Notes: generated by a model not told the origin, from the sequence alone. A DNA stretch of 64,000 nucleotides from Cunninghamella blakesleeana (GCA_017871115.1 JAFCIZ010000001.1:2523501-2587500), one strand, 5' to 3'. Shown: positions 47,501-59,736, counted from the first letter of the stretch. A program made the numbers and translations.

Positions 47501-50500
47501 CCAAAATTGATCAATCAATTTCAAATACACAAATAGCAAAGAGCTCAACAATAGTCCCAGTTAAGCACGAAGTAGTTAAACAAGAACCAATAGAGCAACC
47601 TAGTCAACATTTGTTATCTCAACATATACCAATAGAGCAATCTATTCAGGAATCAGGGGGTCACTCAAAGCAAAAATCTTTAGAAGTAGTAGAACAACAA
47701 CATTTGGAACGTCCAAAACCAAAATTAGTAGATCAATCTAAACCAAAACTTGTGGATCAACCAAAACCAAAACTTGTGGATCAATCAAAACCAAAACAAA
47801 TGGATCAATCAAAACCAAAACAAATGGATCATTCAAAACCAAAACAAGCAGACCATTCAAAAATAGTAGTAGATCATTCAAAACAAAAATCAATAGTAGA
47901 TCAATCAAAATCAATAACGATAGATCATTCAAAACACGAAGTAATAGACCATCCAAAACAAAAAGTAGGAGATCATCAAAAACCAAAGGTAGTAGATCAG
48001 CTTAAACCAAAATTGAAAACAGCAGATCATTCCAATCAAAAATTAGTAGATCAACCAAAGCCAAAATTGACAGATCATTCGAAGCAAAATTATACAGATC
48101 AGCCAAGATCAAAATTAACAGATCAACCAAAAATACATTCATCACAAACTTCTCATCGTGTATCAACATCGCCTTCTATACAGTCGCCACCACGCCTACC
48201 TGCAAATACAAAGCAATCCTTACAAAAACCTTTGCCAATTCCTTCATCATCGCATTCATTGGCTACCAATCAACCGGTGCCACGTCCACGAACGGATAAA
48301 GATATATGTGCTGCCATTTTGGCTAAAACAATGGAATCTCCACATGCATTTGAATTTTTAAGACCTGTAGATCCTATTAAGCAAGGCATACCTCAATACA
48401 ATGAAATAATTAAAAAGCCTATGGACCTTGGTACAATAAAATCAAAATTAAAAAATAATCAGTATATGTCTGTGCAACAATTTGATGATGATCTTCGTTT
48501 GATGTTTAATAATTGTTATATATTCAATCCACCTAACACCTATGTATACAACGAAGCTAAACAACTCGAACATGTTTATAATAAAGAATTTAGAGCTTAC
48601 TTCGGTACATCACGATTAACCTCATCATCACCTACCGTTTCCTCGCCAGCTGCAACATCATTGAAACTACCACAAGATAAACAGACTACTAGTAATACTG
48701 TACAAACATCATCTTCCACTGTAAAACGTGATGAAAAGGCAGCTGTACCTATTAAAAAAGTGACAACACCAACATCAACACTACCCGCTACTTCTTCTTC
48801 AACCAGTACAACCATCAAGAAGCCTACTAAAGCTATAAGTTCATCACCTCCAATACCCTCAACAGTACCAGTAGAAGCGAACGTTTCTCCTACTCAAAGG
48901 AGATCAGAGCCATTTGAAACATCAATGACTCTTAGAAATACTGAAAAATGTCGTATGATATTATTACAACTTTGGAATCGTAATGATGCAATCCCATTCC
49001 GTTATCCTGTAAGTAAAAGCTAATTTAAAATGAAAACAAAAAAAATAGAAATTCATATAGCACTCTGTTTATTTATTTATATATTTATTTTTCTTTTATA
49101 TATAAAAAAATTAGATTGATGTTGTTGCTCTAAATATTCCTTCTTATTTACAAATCATCAAAGTAAGTATAGATAATTGACTATACATAATTCATAACTA
49201 ATGTGTATTAGGTTTGAAACTGATTTATTCAAATTATTTATCTTTTTATTTTATTTATATTCAATAGCGACCAATGGATTTGTCAACAGTAAGAAGCAAC
49301 CTAGAAAAAGCCAGTTATAAAACAATATGGGACTTTGAGACGGATGTTCGTCAAATATTTTGGAACTGCTTCAGATTCAATGATAGTTTGTCACCGGTTT
49401 GTCAACAAGGTCAGTCACTTCAGTCAGACTTCAATTCTTTGTGGCATAAAGAATTTGCTGATCCAAACTGTCTTAAAGGGGAAGATGATGTTATTGCCAA
49501 ACGCCTCTTAAATTCTATGATGAAACATGAATGCTCTGGGTTTTTCAATGAACCAGTGGATACTGATATTCTTCCTGATTATAAAGAAAAAATTTCCTCA
49601 CCCATGGATCTTCGTACAATATCTGAAAAACTTTATTCTGGCCGATACACGTCATTACAACAGATTGATTCTGACATTCGTTTGATATTCGCCAATTGTT
49701 TTAAATATAACAGGCCAAAATCATATGCTTATGAACAAGGAAAACGATTAGAAAAATATTATCAACATAGTGGTGGAAAGGATATTAGAGCCCGCTTAAA
49801 GGAAACACAACGCCCTACTACTCCTTCGTATAAAATTACTTCTCCTGAAAAACAACGACCAACAACTCCTTCGCATAAAATTGCTCATTCTGAAAAACAA
49901 CGACCAACAACTCCTTCACATAAAGTTACTTATTCTGAAAAGCAACGTCCAGCAACACCCTCGCATAAGATTAACCATCCAGAAAAACAACGTTCAACTC
50001 CTCCAGCAGCAATTCCTCATATTGAAAAAGCAATAAAAGTTAAGCCATCCTCCCCTTTAATTAAACATACATCATTATCTCCAACAGTTCCACCATCAAC
50101 AACACAAAATAATAATACCACTAGTTCTACAAATGCTATTAATACTAACAAACCAACTGTTACTGTTTCAAATCCAGTGCTAAATAAATCACAAAATAAT
50201 AACGCAACTTCATCATTATCTCCAACAGCTTCATCGTCAAATAATGCAACACCTGTGCAACCATCAACATCAAATAAAATATCTAGTACTTCAGTGAAGT
50301 CTAGTAATACAGCAACAAAACCTTTAGCAGGAATATATTCAAAGTTAGATGCCTTACTTAGTAAACTTAAACGTAATGAAGCTATATCCTATCCTTTTTT
50401 GAAACCGGTAAGGACTGTTAAAAATAAAAATGAAAATGAAAATGAAAATGAAAATAAATATCATATAGAGTGTGATTTTTATTTAGCACAAATTTTTTTA

Positions 50501-51707
50501 ACTTCATTATTTAAATTTATGTAGGTTGATCCGATTGCATTAAACATACCACATTATTCTACAATCGTTCCTAACCCAATGGATCTTGGTACTATGTAAG
50601 TATCTAAATATATCAATAAATAAATGTACACAAACTATTATTTTAATAATAACAACCAAATGATATATTTATAAATTAGGACCAAAAAACTTCGTTCTGG
50701 CGCATACAAGTCTTTGAAAGATTTTGAATCAGATTTCAGGCAAATAGTAACCAATTGTATATTATTCAATGGGCCTGATCATATTATTTCTGGATATGCA
50801 AAAGAACTTGATAATATTTTTACAAAGGAAATTCAGGCTATCAAAGTAAAAGAAGAACAGTTGTTGTCTGGAAACAAATCTGGTGGTTCCCATAAGTCAA
50901 AGTCATCTAAAAAGCCAAGTTCTTCTTCAACAATTAAACCAGATGTCAAAAAATACAAAGTAGTATTGGATAAATTAAAGCACAAAGAATACTATGCTGC
51001 CTTTTCTGTTCCAGTTGATCCTGTTGCTCTTCAAATCCCAACTTATTATGACTATGTTAAGGTAAATTAAAATAAAATGACTTATATGAAAAATGGCTTT
51101 TATTGACCATTATTATTATTTCAATTTTCATTATCATTTTTTTTATTTTTTAAAAAAAGGAACCAATGGATTTCGGAACTATAATTACCAAGCTTAGTAA
51201 ATATCCTGACGCCGATGCATTTTTACATGATGTGAAACAAGTATTTGTAAATTGCTATCTTTTCAATCTTCCTGATGACATTGTAACAGAGTGGGGAAGA
51301 AAGCTTGAGCAAGATTTCGAGGCTCTTTGCGCTGAAAAAGGATTAAAAACAATAAACATAGATATGGACAAAGAGAGGGCTAAAGCGGAAGCGTTAGGGG
51401 CCACTCTTCAAGATCTTTCATATTATGAAGCATTGTATAATCAAAATAATAATGTTAACATAAATAGTTATAATGCTAATGTTGATAATAATACTAATAT
51501 AAATGGAAAACGTGAATTGCAATTAGAAAATACAGATGGTAGCTACGAAGTAAGTAAATAACTATATGATATATATCTAAATATCTAAATATATGTATGG
51601 GTTTTCATAAATTTTTATTAATTTTTATTTTAAATGTTATATATATATATATAATATAGAACGAAGGTGAATTGAAAAGAGTAAAATTTGAAAACTATCC
51701 TTATTAA
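41502..51707 (+). CDS. TAF2: TFIID subunit TAF2 fused to six bromodomains
   Basis: Supported exons: 41634-41682, 41754-41823, 41904-42094, 42183-42240, 42334-42485, 42595-42807, 42921-43193, 43299-43414, 43506-43719, 43823-44785, 44870-44989, 45130-45420, 45516-45719, 45812-45879, 45976-46344, 46472-46592, 46692-46797, 46868-49008, 49115-49162, 49268-50407, 50525-50595, 50680-51061, 51160-51549 and 51660-51707: 2,598 residues, frame unbroken. The first exon (ATG at 41502) is uncertain, see findings. Residues 1 to about 1,190 are TAF2: the M1-aminopeptidase-like fold without zinc motif (HERFVLDVD, NQPLPGATRAWLPCID, PTSAPFIGFAIGPFE, LARQWFGVHI) and HEAT-like repeats (KFNDNIG..FSDCYYIATMISALGDS region). 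The rest holds six bromodomains at about 1275-1375, 1667-1770, 1884-1987, 1996-2088, 2280-2379 and 2416-2510. Each keeps the PMD(L/F) ZA-loop motif and the Asn of the NCxx(Y/F)N motif. TAF2 reads initiator DNA in TFIID; the bromodomains should read acetylated histones. Confidence 0.9.
47706..48132 (+). repeat. Coding tandem repeat: DQSKPK-type linker in TAF2
   Basis: Between bromodomains 1 and 2 the protein has roughly 16-18 imperfect 7-10 residue units built on (V)D(Q/H)(S/P)KPK. In the DNA these are near-identical 24-bp units at 47730-47850, degenerating outward. The composition is strongly basic and disordered. It is not a CRISPR array; units code in a single open frame. Confidence 0.9.
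49806..50010 (+). repeat. Coding repeat: EKQRPTTPSHKI-type units in TAF2
   Basis: About five 14-residue units with the pattern EKQRP(T/A)TPSHK(I/V) follow bromodomain 4. Each carries a Thr-Pro (TPS) site. A Ser/Thr/Asn-rich stretch then leads to bromodomain 5. Confidence 0.9.
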
Positions 51708-52109
51708 TTATAAATATCTAATGTTCATGTAAATAAACAGTTAATTAAATAAAAATACGTTTTAAAATTCATTACTATGGAGTAATGAAAAAAAAAAACT
51801 GCTACAAAAAAATGTATTAATATTAAAAAAAGGTTATTTTCTCCAAATTACTTTCTATCCATTCGATAAATAATTACATATATAAACATACAGCTGTATT
51901 GCTTGCTCCCAATCTTCTAACTAGTATCAAATAAAAGTAATAAAATAGAGAATAAAGATTAATAGAGTTTCGAAAATGAAAAAAAAATTAACAGACGCTA
52001 TCTAATTTTTTAAGGAATTATATTTTTTATAATAAAAGCTATTTCTTCTTCTATTATTATATATATTCATGTATGAATATTGTAGTATAATAATCTAATC
52101 TATGTATAT

Positions 52110-52149
<40 letters not shown>

Positions 52150-53635
52150 ACTTTGCAAAATAAGTTTATTTTGTATTATAATAGTTAGTGTATTATTTTT
52201 GGTAGTGTTTTTTTAATATCAAGTATCATTTTTGCTCTCTAATCACAAATTGTATTTTTTTGTTATAATAAAACTAATTTGTAGACATATTTATTTAGTT
52301 TAACAAAATATTTATTTATAGTTTCTGGCTGATTTTTTCTGATTTTTGAAGGTTTATAATTTCCATCCATGTTTGACTTAACTAACTGCTAGTTGCTGGT
52401 ATCAGTGGTTTATAATTTCTCGTGGTAGACTCTAATAGCTATTGATATTCATCTTTTACTATTTATTCTAAGTAACACCCATTTATTATTTCTGGTGTTA
52501 ATGATCTTTCATTTCTATTTGTGTTTTTATTTTTATTTTTAATTGATTGTTTATTTTTGGTGAGCTCTTTTCGATGTTTGGTTTCATTTATACTCTTGGT
52601 GTTGAAACTTAATGTTTTTCAGAACCTTTTTTGATTTTTCTTTCTTTTTTTTACAATCTTTTTGGCTAGTTTCTCAATGTTCCCGACTAGTCGTTTAGGA
52701 TACTTGGATGATCTTTTGTAACTTTTGATTGAATTCTTATTTCTAGTTTTATCTTTTTTTATTCAAAGTGATAATCCTGTTTTATCTACGATACTGATTT
52801 TTTTAATTGAGCTTATGATCCGTTTTTATCTAATGTAACTAGTTTTATTAATTACAGTAATGATCTTTTTTTGTTCAAAATGGTTAGCTTTTTTTTTTTC
52901 TTGATTTTAGTCATTTTTTAAACAAGATAGTACTCATAAAATTCAAAATTAAACTTTCGTTATTATTATTCGAAATAATTAACTTTTTTTATTCAAAGTG
53001 CTAGTATTTTTATATTATTACTCCAGATATCATTTTTTTTAGTTGTCAAGGTAATTATTTTTTATTATTTAATGTAATTGACTTTTTTATTTAAGATATT
53101 GGCACGTTGATGTTCATGATGATTTGTTCTTCTTATTTTTCTTTTTACAATCATTTACTTTTTTGACAATATAATATATCATTCGGTCATTGCATTAATT
53201 CCCTACCACATTCTGTCACTTTAATAATGATTTAATGAGGCACAAGGAGATCCTAGTAGTAGCTTATTATCATTAAATAAATTTTACATAGTCTCTTTAG
53301 TTTTAAGAAATAAAAGAAATCAGAAGTCTTTCACTTTTTTAAAATGTTTTTTTTAAAAAATATGGTTACAAGTAAAGCTAAAAAATTATAAATGAATTAT
53401 AGATGCATTTTTTATTATACGTTTATATATTTAATGGGTAATATTTAACATGCTATTTATTTATATTTTTAGTAATAATAATAATAAGAATAAAGTTTTC
53501 AATTTTATAATACATAATAAATACTGAGAGTATATATAATAAATAAATAAATAAATAAATAAAAATAAAAAGATAAAAAGTATATACGATATGTACTATT
53601 ATTAAAAGTATAAATAATTTTAATGATATCAATGG
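51708..53635. other. 1.9-kb gene-free region, T-rich on the plus strand
   Basis: A poly-T run of about 38 nt lies at 52112-52149. From about 52150 to 53340 the plus strand is very T-rich but A-poor compared with the rest of the window. Recurring fragments such as TTTTTATTCAAAGTG (about 52757 and 52985) and AATGATCTTT recur in it. No frame is convincing on either strand. The right end (53480-53600) has (AAAT)n runs. It could be a decayed element or a non-coding transcript; nothing is recognised. Confidence 0.5.
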
Positions 53636-55824
53636 TTATTCGATTGGATAACTTTCAATATATTCATATGATTCCAACATTGTCTATAATAACAACAATA
53701 ATGTAATATTAAAAAGAAGAAAATAAGTAAATCGGAAAAAATGAGCATATAAATGATTTTACTAATTCTATTATTAAAGTTACCATTTTAGGACTTGAAG
53801 AATAGGTTTGTAAACGCGTTACATAATGTATTGCTTGTTGTAAAATATCAACCACAGAGACAGATGAATTGTTGTTTTGATAATGTTTTATTGAAGTTGT
53901 AGGTAATAATTTCATTGCTAAATTTTTAACTAACTCATAGTCTTTCATTACCTTTGTAAAATATAAAAATAATAATATTGATACTAATAAAATTAGATCA
54001 ACTATTATATATTATTATTATTTTATTAAATACTATTATTATTGTTTACCTTTGATAATTGAATTTTTTGTTGATTAAAACTATTTAATTGATCTTGTAG
54101 TTTCATATATGACTGAGATTGCTGCTGATAAGTGATTTCCAAATCTTTTAATTTTTTTTCCACCAAATGACGACGGTCAATGTCTTTTCCCAAACGTGAT
54201 TTCACCACATCCAACTCTCCACGTAAACGTAACAATTCTTTTTCATGCTCTGATGTTAAAAGTTCAATTTTGGCTTCCCAATGTGATTGAATAGCTAACC
54301 CATCCTGCGATAAAGATGTCTCAATATCTTTGATTTTATTTCGCCACACTGTTTCAGATTCTCTTTGTTGATCCAAATATTGTTCATTTAACTGTCTTTT
54401 CAATTCATCTAATTGGGTTTGTTGTTCAATTCGCCATACTTCCTTTTCGCTATTAAATTGATCTTTCATTTCTCGTAAGATATCTTCATACTCGCTTTGT
54501 AAGTTTTGCAATTTAGCTTCAGAATGCATGGTCAGTGTACTGTTTTCATTCATAAAATACGATTGTAATCTTTTTTTTTCTTCATTATGACTATCAATTA
54601 ATGATTGTATTTTTTTTTTATACTCCATTTCCATCAATTCATGGTTTATTTCATTATTATTACTTGTTGATGATGGTGATGATAAAGAAGTTGAAAAAGT
54701 AGGTGTAATAGGTGATGGTAAAGGGGATGATGAAGGTGGCAATGAAGATAATGGGATGCTAGTATTAGCTGTATTAACTGTTTGAGAAATTGCTTCGTAC
54801 TTTTTTTCAAGAAGTTTGTATTTTTCCTTTTCTTCTTTAAGTTGATGTTGTAAAAGTTGTATTTTATTACTATTATTGAAGGTATTATTATTGAATTTAG
54901 CAGGTGACTTATTTTCGATATAATCATTACCATTATCATTGTTATTACTGGTATATTCATCCGATTGTTGTTGTAAGATAGAAGGTGTCATAGGTGAAGA
55001 CAAAATATCAGCGTGAATAGAAGGAGAAGATGCATTTTCGGAATTCAAATACTTTTCCAATAGCTTTTCTTTTATGGCCAATCGTTCATGTAAATTAGCT
55101 ACTCTTCTATCATGTTTTTCTTGCTCTGTTATTAAAGCTTGGCTTATATGTTGTTTCATATCTTTCATTGATTCCTCGTGATTAAGTCGTTCATCTTCTA
55201 GTTGCTGCTGTAACTCAAGAATCTATATCGAATATAATTTAAAAATAAGAGAAAATATACAATGGTTAGCAATAGTAATAATAATCAATACGCAAAAATA
55301 ATGATAATTTATTTTATTTTAATATAATCCAGAATTACTTGTTTCATCCATCGTTCGTCGGTTTCTTGTCTATGTTTTTCCCAAGTAGCTTCTTTTAATT
55401 TGACTTCTTTTAACAACTAAGATATAATATAATAATATATATATATATATATATAATATAAATAAACCTATTTCCTTTTTATTTATCACTTTTTCATTCA
55501 TTTTTATACATGTATACACATATTTAACTTACTTTAGAAGTATTCCTTTCGAATTTACGTCTATCACTTTCCAACTGTTGCTGTAACCTTTCAGCTCTTT
55601 CTTTATTTAATTTTGATTCACGAACAATCTATGTTTAAAAGTAATAAAGAAATAATATATACAAATAAATATGGGTATTGATAAATGAACAAAATAATAA
55701 AATGAAAAAGGGATGTGTATTTTACAGTAGCTTTTTCTAATTCCCATTCATCAATAGGAGCACTAGGACCAAAAGTAGTTTGTCTTTCAATAACGCCATG
55801 CTTTTTACTTTTTTCTGTATCCAT
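53636..55824 (-). CDS. Coiled-coil protein of unknown function
   Basis: Six exons on the minus strand, 55824-55726, 55628-55533, 55416-55339, 55222-54050, 53951-53784 and 53683-53636, give 553 residues. The N-terminus is MDTEKSKKHGVIERQTTFGP, a short disordered lead. Residues about 34-150 and 230-470 are strongly heptad-patterned and Gln/Glu/Lys/Leu-rich (for example LNKERAERLQQQLESDRRKFE), so long parallel coiled coils are expected. They are separated by a Ser/Pro/Asn-rich insert (about residues 150-230). The last 70 residues are not coiled coil and include a hydrophobic helix (SVVDILQQAIHYVTRLQ). No enzymatic motif is visible. A structural role (cytoskeleton, spindle pole, membrane tether) is possible but only inferred from shape. 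I do not recognise a named family. Confidence 0.8.
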
Positions 55825-56041
55825 TTTATTATTTATATGATAAAAAAAAGAAGTAAAAAGGAAAGGGGAAAGAAAAAAAATAAAAATAAAGTGAAATGAA
55901 ATATTTAAAATAGAATTTAAGGTTGTACAAACTGTTTTTTTCTTTACTATGGTAACAAAATGGGAATTGCCAAGTAAAAAATATTATATATAACATATGC
56001 ATTAAGATAAAAATAAAAAATGATGTATTGTATTTTTTATT

Positions 56042-56458
56042 TTATTCTTCTTCTTCATTATCTTCTTCTTCTTCATCCATATCCGCATCCTCTATTTCAT
56101 CTTCTTCATGTGGTAAATCTGTTTTTATTAAATGAAGCATATTTTCCAAGTCTTCTTCGTTAAAACGTTCTTCACACTCTTCAATCAACTGTTGTATAAA
56201 AATAAATAAATAAACAATATATATATATATATATATATATTAGATAATCATCATTATTATATATTATTGTTATTATTACTTATCCATATTTTTTTATTTT
56301 ACCAAGTATATCTCAACATCGCTTTTTGGCCTTAAATTTAAAATTTGTAATTTTTCACCAAGAGTTAAAGAATATTGTGATATATTTTTTAAAAAAGTAT
56401 TTATTTGTTCGGTTGTTTGTGAATTAACGGGTGTTTTTTCCAAGTATCCAGTAAGCTT

Positions 56459-56500
<42 letters not shown>

Positions 56501-56741
56501 GTTATATAAAATAAATAGTTAATTGGTGTTAAGCTATAAATAAAATATATATGTAAGTAAATATCATTTTCTTTTATACACATATATTACATACTTCAAA
56601 TTGTATAGTTCTTAAATGTTCAGGGTATTCTAATTCAGGATTATCTATTTGTTTTTCTCTTTGATATTCATGTCTTTCTTTTAATAAATTCAATACTTCA
56701 TAATTGCTTATAAGTGCTGCTCTAGCGCTTTTTATAATCAT
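56042..56741 (-). CDS. RPC17: RNA polymerase III subunit RPC9 (Rpc17/CRCP)
   Basis: Three exons on the minus strand, 56741-56595, 56455-56303 and 56188-56042, give 148 residues. The N-terminal SARAALISNYEVLNLLKE, the central LTGYLEKTPVNSQ and LTLGEKLQILNLRPKSDVEIYLLIEECEERF blocks match RPC9 (Rpc17 in yeast, CRCP in human), an HRDC-like helical subunit. With Rpc25 it forms the Pol III stalk that contacts TFIIIB and is needed for initiation at tRNA and 5S genes. The C-terminal 20 residues are almost entirely Glu/Asp, an acidic tail seen in many fungal versions. The first intron contains an ATA microsatellite. Confidence 0.9.
56459..56502. repeat. (ATA)n microsatellite in RPC9 intron
   Basis: About 14 uninterrupted AAT/ATA units abutting the 3' splice site of RPC9 intron 1 on the coding (minus) strand. 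Confidence 0.95.
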
Positions 56742-57658
56742 ATTTTTTTAAAAAAAAAGTAAAGAAGAGCGATAAAAAAATCCAAGCTTGAAAAATCTTT
56801 TTTTTAAAAACAATGCATTTAAAACTCAGTTTATAGTTTTTTTATCTATATTGCTTTATTGAAAAAGAAAAAAGAAAAAAAAAACATACCGTTATATAAA
56901 TTCTTTATAGTATAATATAGATGAATATATGTATAAAAATTTTAATCTTTAGGGTGAATAAAATAAAAATATACACATGTATTAAGTTTTAAATAATAAA
57001 GTAAAGATATACGATGATCGAAAGTTTCATTCTCCGTCGTTTTTAAATATATTATTTGCAAAAAGCTTAATTTATATATCAGAGTATATATAAAATAAAT
57101 AAAGTAGAAAAGATTAATATGTATGGATTATGCTGCTTATTATTTATAACAAAATACATCTAAAAACATATAATATATAATAAAAATAACCATTTTTTGA
57201 TCTTATTGTTTTATTATATAAATAAATATTATTAGTTTTGTTATATTAAACAATTAATAGATCAGCAAGTGTACAAAAATGGATATTACCAAAAAAAAAC
57301 TAATGCCTTTTTATGAGTGTGGCTTGAGAGTTAAAAAAAAGAATTTGGCTCAAAATTGTTTTTATAGTTAAATACCTCAATATTTAAGTATAATAAAGTT
57401 ATATATAATATGATATAATCTTTTCAAATAACCTTTTGTATGATAATAATAGTAATAGTAATATTGCCAAGCGAAGAGCTAAGTACATGTACATGAAATT
57501 AAAAACCTAAAACGGAATTTCAAATGTCAATCTTGATTTTTTATTTTAGCTTTTTTTTTCTCTTTTTCTTTTTCTTTCTCACTTTTATTTTTTTTCTTCC
57601 CTTCTTTTCTTTCCCTCTCTCTCTCTCTCTTTTTATTACTATTTTTTTTTTTTCTATT
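56742..57658. promoter_or_regulatory. Divergent spacer between RPC9 and CaM kinase
   Basis: About 920 bp. It starts with a T7A9 tract against the RPC9 start, has no supported frame, and ends in an unusually long pyrimidine-rich leader (about 57530-57655, TTTC/CTCT-rich) directly upstream of the kinase ATG. An in-frame upstream Met at 57524 would only add a poly-Phe/Leu leader and is not used. Confidence 0.5.
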
Positions 57659-59736
57659 ATGGGTTTATTTGGCGCTCTCGACACTTTAGTTCATGGTGGT
57701 ATTCCTCAACCTGAATCATATGAAAAAAAACAAAACTATGAATTTGCTGAAGAATTAGGTATTATTTTAAAATAACACTATATCTAGGAAAATAAGAAAA
57801 TAAAATTTTAGTAGTAACTTTATTATTATTATTATGGTTATCATATACTATATATTATTATTAAAGGTTGTGGAACATTTGGTTCAGTTAGGCGTGCTAA
57901 AAGAATATTTGATAACAAAGCAGTTGCTATTAAAGTCATCCCAAAAAAAGGTGTTAAAGGTCATTTTGATATGGTGTTCGATGAAATGAAAGTACTTCAA
58001 GAATTAGATCATCCAAATGTTATCGGATTCTTTGATTGGTTTGAGTCAAGGTAATATTTATATCATATTAAATAAAACAATATAATATTAATGGGCTATC
58101 ATTATTAATACTCTCTTATTTTATTCTCCTTTTATATTTTATTATAGAGATAAGTTTTATTTAGTATTTGAATTGTAAGTATTTTTTTATATTATTTTTT
58201 AAAAAAAGAGGAAAGGTTGTTTTTATTTTATCGTTTTTTGTGTTATCTTATTACACTAAACAATAATAAATAGTAAATAAAAATAATAAAAAAAAAATAG
58301 ACCGGATTTATTCACTATCGAACCTTTTTTAATATATTATTTTAGAGCCACAGGTGGTGAATTATTTGAAAGACTCTTTGAACGAGGCAAATTTACTGAA
58401 AAAGATGCTGTACTTGTTATGAAGTCTGTTTTAACTGGTTTAGAATATCTTCATAATCATGATGTTGTCCACAGAGGTACGTAAAAAGTTTTTTTTTCTC
58501 TCTCTATTATAGTTTATTGAATTGTGTCACTTACTGGAAAAAGTCATTTACTTAATGATTTTAATTCCTGGATATAGTTTTTTTTATTTTTTTTATTTTA
58601 TTTATTTGAGAACTCACATGACTTATCGATAATAATAATAATAATAATATAACTTTTATTTTTATTTATTTAGACATGAAACCTGAAAACATTCTCTTCA
58701 AAACTCAAGATTCTGATTCTGATATTGTTATTTGTGATTTTGGGATTGCTAAAGTTGGAAACAGTGAAAATTCTTTAGATACTGTATGTGGTTCTCCTGG
58801 CTATGTCGGTAAATATATATATAATATAATCAACTCTATAATCGTTATTCCTTTCTCATTCAATTTATATGGTTTCTTTTATTACTCTTTTCTTTTTCTT
58901 TTTTCTTTTTTTCTTTTTTTTAAAAATGCTTAGCACCTGAGGTATTATTAAGAAAAAGTTATGGTGCTCCTGTTGATATGTGGGCTATTGGGTAATAATA
59001 AATAATATAAAATTACTATTTATGCAAGATTTCTATATTTAAACCATACTTATTAATATATATTATATTTCTTTAAATTCTTTTTTCTTTCTTTCTAATT
59101 TTATAGTGTCATTACCTATACATTGTAAGTTTTGATTTTTATATATTCTTATTTTTTTTTCGTTCAATCAAACTAATTCTCTCTCCCTCTCATTGCAATT
59201 TTTATTATTTTTATAGGCTTTGTGGTTATCAACCATTCCAAGCTGAAGATCCTGTAGAATTACAAGATGAAATAACACACGCAAGATATGAATTTCATGA
59301 AAGATATTGGAGAAATGTATCACAAGATGCCAAAGATTTTATTAAAAGTTTATTACAATTGGACCCTAGTCAACGTCCCACTGCAACAGAAGCTTTAAAA
59401 AATAAATGGATGACTGGAAATGAAGCATTAGATGTGGATATCTTGGATACAGTACGTACTAACTTCAATGCTCGTGGTAAATTTAAGAGTGCTGTTCGTG
59501 CTGTAAAAGCCATGAATAGAATGCGTTCTGCCAGTGGCGGTTCTGGTGGTCTTAATCTTGCTCAATTAAAAGAAGCTCTTGGAAAAGAAAATAATAATAC
59601 CGATAACGATAATCAACCAAAAAAAACATCTCTTGATATGTCTACTCTTGTTCAAGCTTTAGATACTAAAAATAACAATAATAGTAATAATACTCCTGCT
59701 GCAACTACTACAGTTCCTACCACAACTGCTGCTTAA
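57659..59736 (+). CDS. Ca2+/calmodulin-dependent protein kinase (CaMKI-type)
   Basis: Eight exons, 57659-57758, 57867-58050, 58148-58174, 58346-58476, 58674-58808, 58934-58991, 59107-59124 (only 18 nt) and 59217-59736, give 390 residues. Kinase elements in order: G-loop ELGCGTFGSV, AVAIKV (ATP Lys), GELFERL, VVHRDMKPEN (catalytic loop), CDFGIAK (DFG), activation loop with Thr in TVCGSPGYVAPE, DMWAIGVITYTLLCGY, and HRDxx-family C-lobe ending NKWMTG. After the kinase domain, RTNFNARGKFKSAVRAVKAMNRM is the basic amphipathic helix expected to bind calmodulin and to autoinhibit. The tail is Asn/Thr-rich. The kinase phosphorylates Ser/Thr in calcium responses. The start gives MGLFGAL, which has a Gly at position 2 and could be N-myristoylated. 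Confidence 0.93.

Noticed and set aside
47706..48132. CRISPR-like regular repeats
   Set aside because: The units are contiguous, in one coding frame and code a Lys-rich linker in a eukaryotic gene; there are no unique spacers.
46868..51707. Separate bromodomain-only (BDF/polybromo) gene
   Set aside because: The frame is carried in phase from TAF2 exon 46692-46797, the segment lacks its own good ATG and promoter-like gap, so one gene is the simpler reading.
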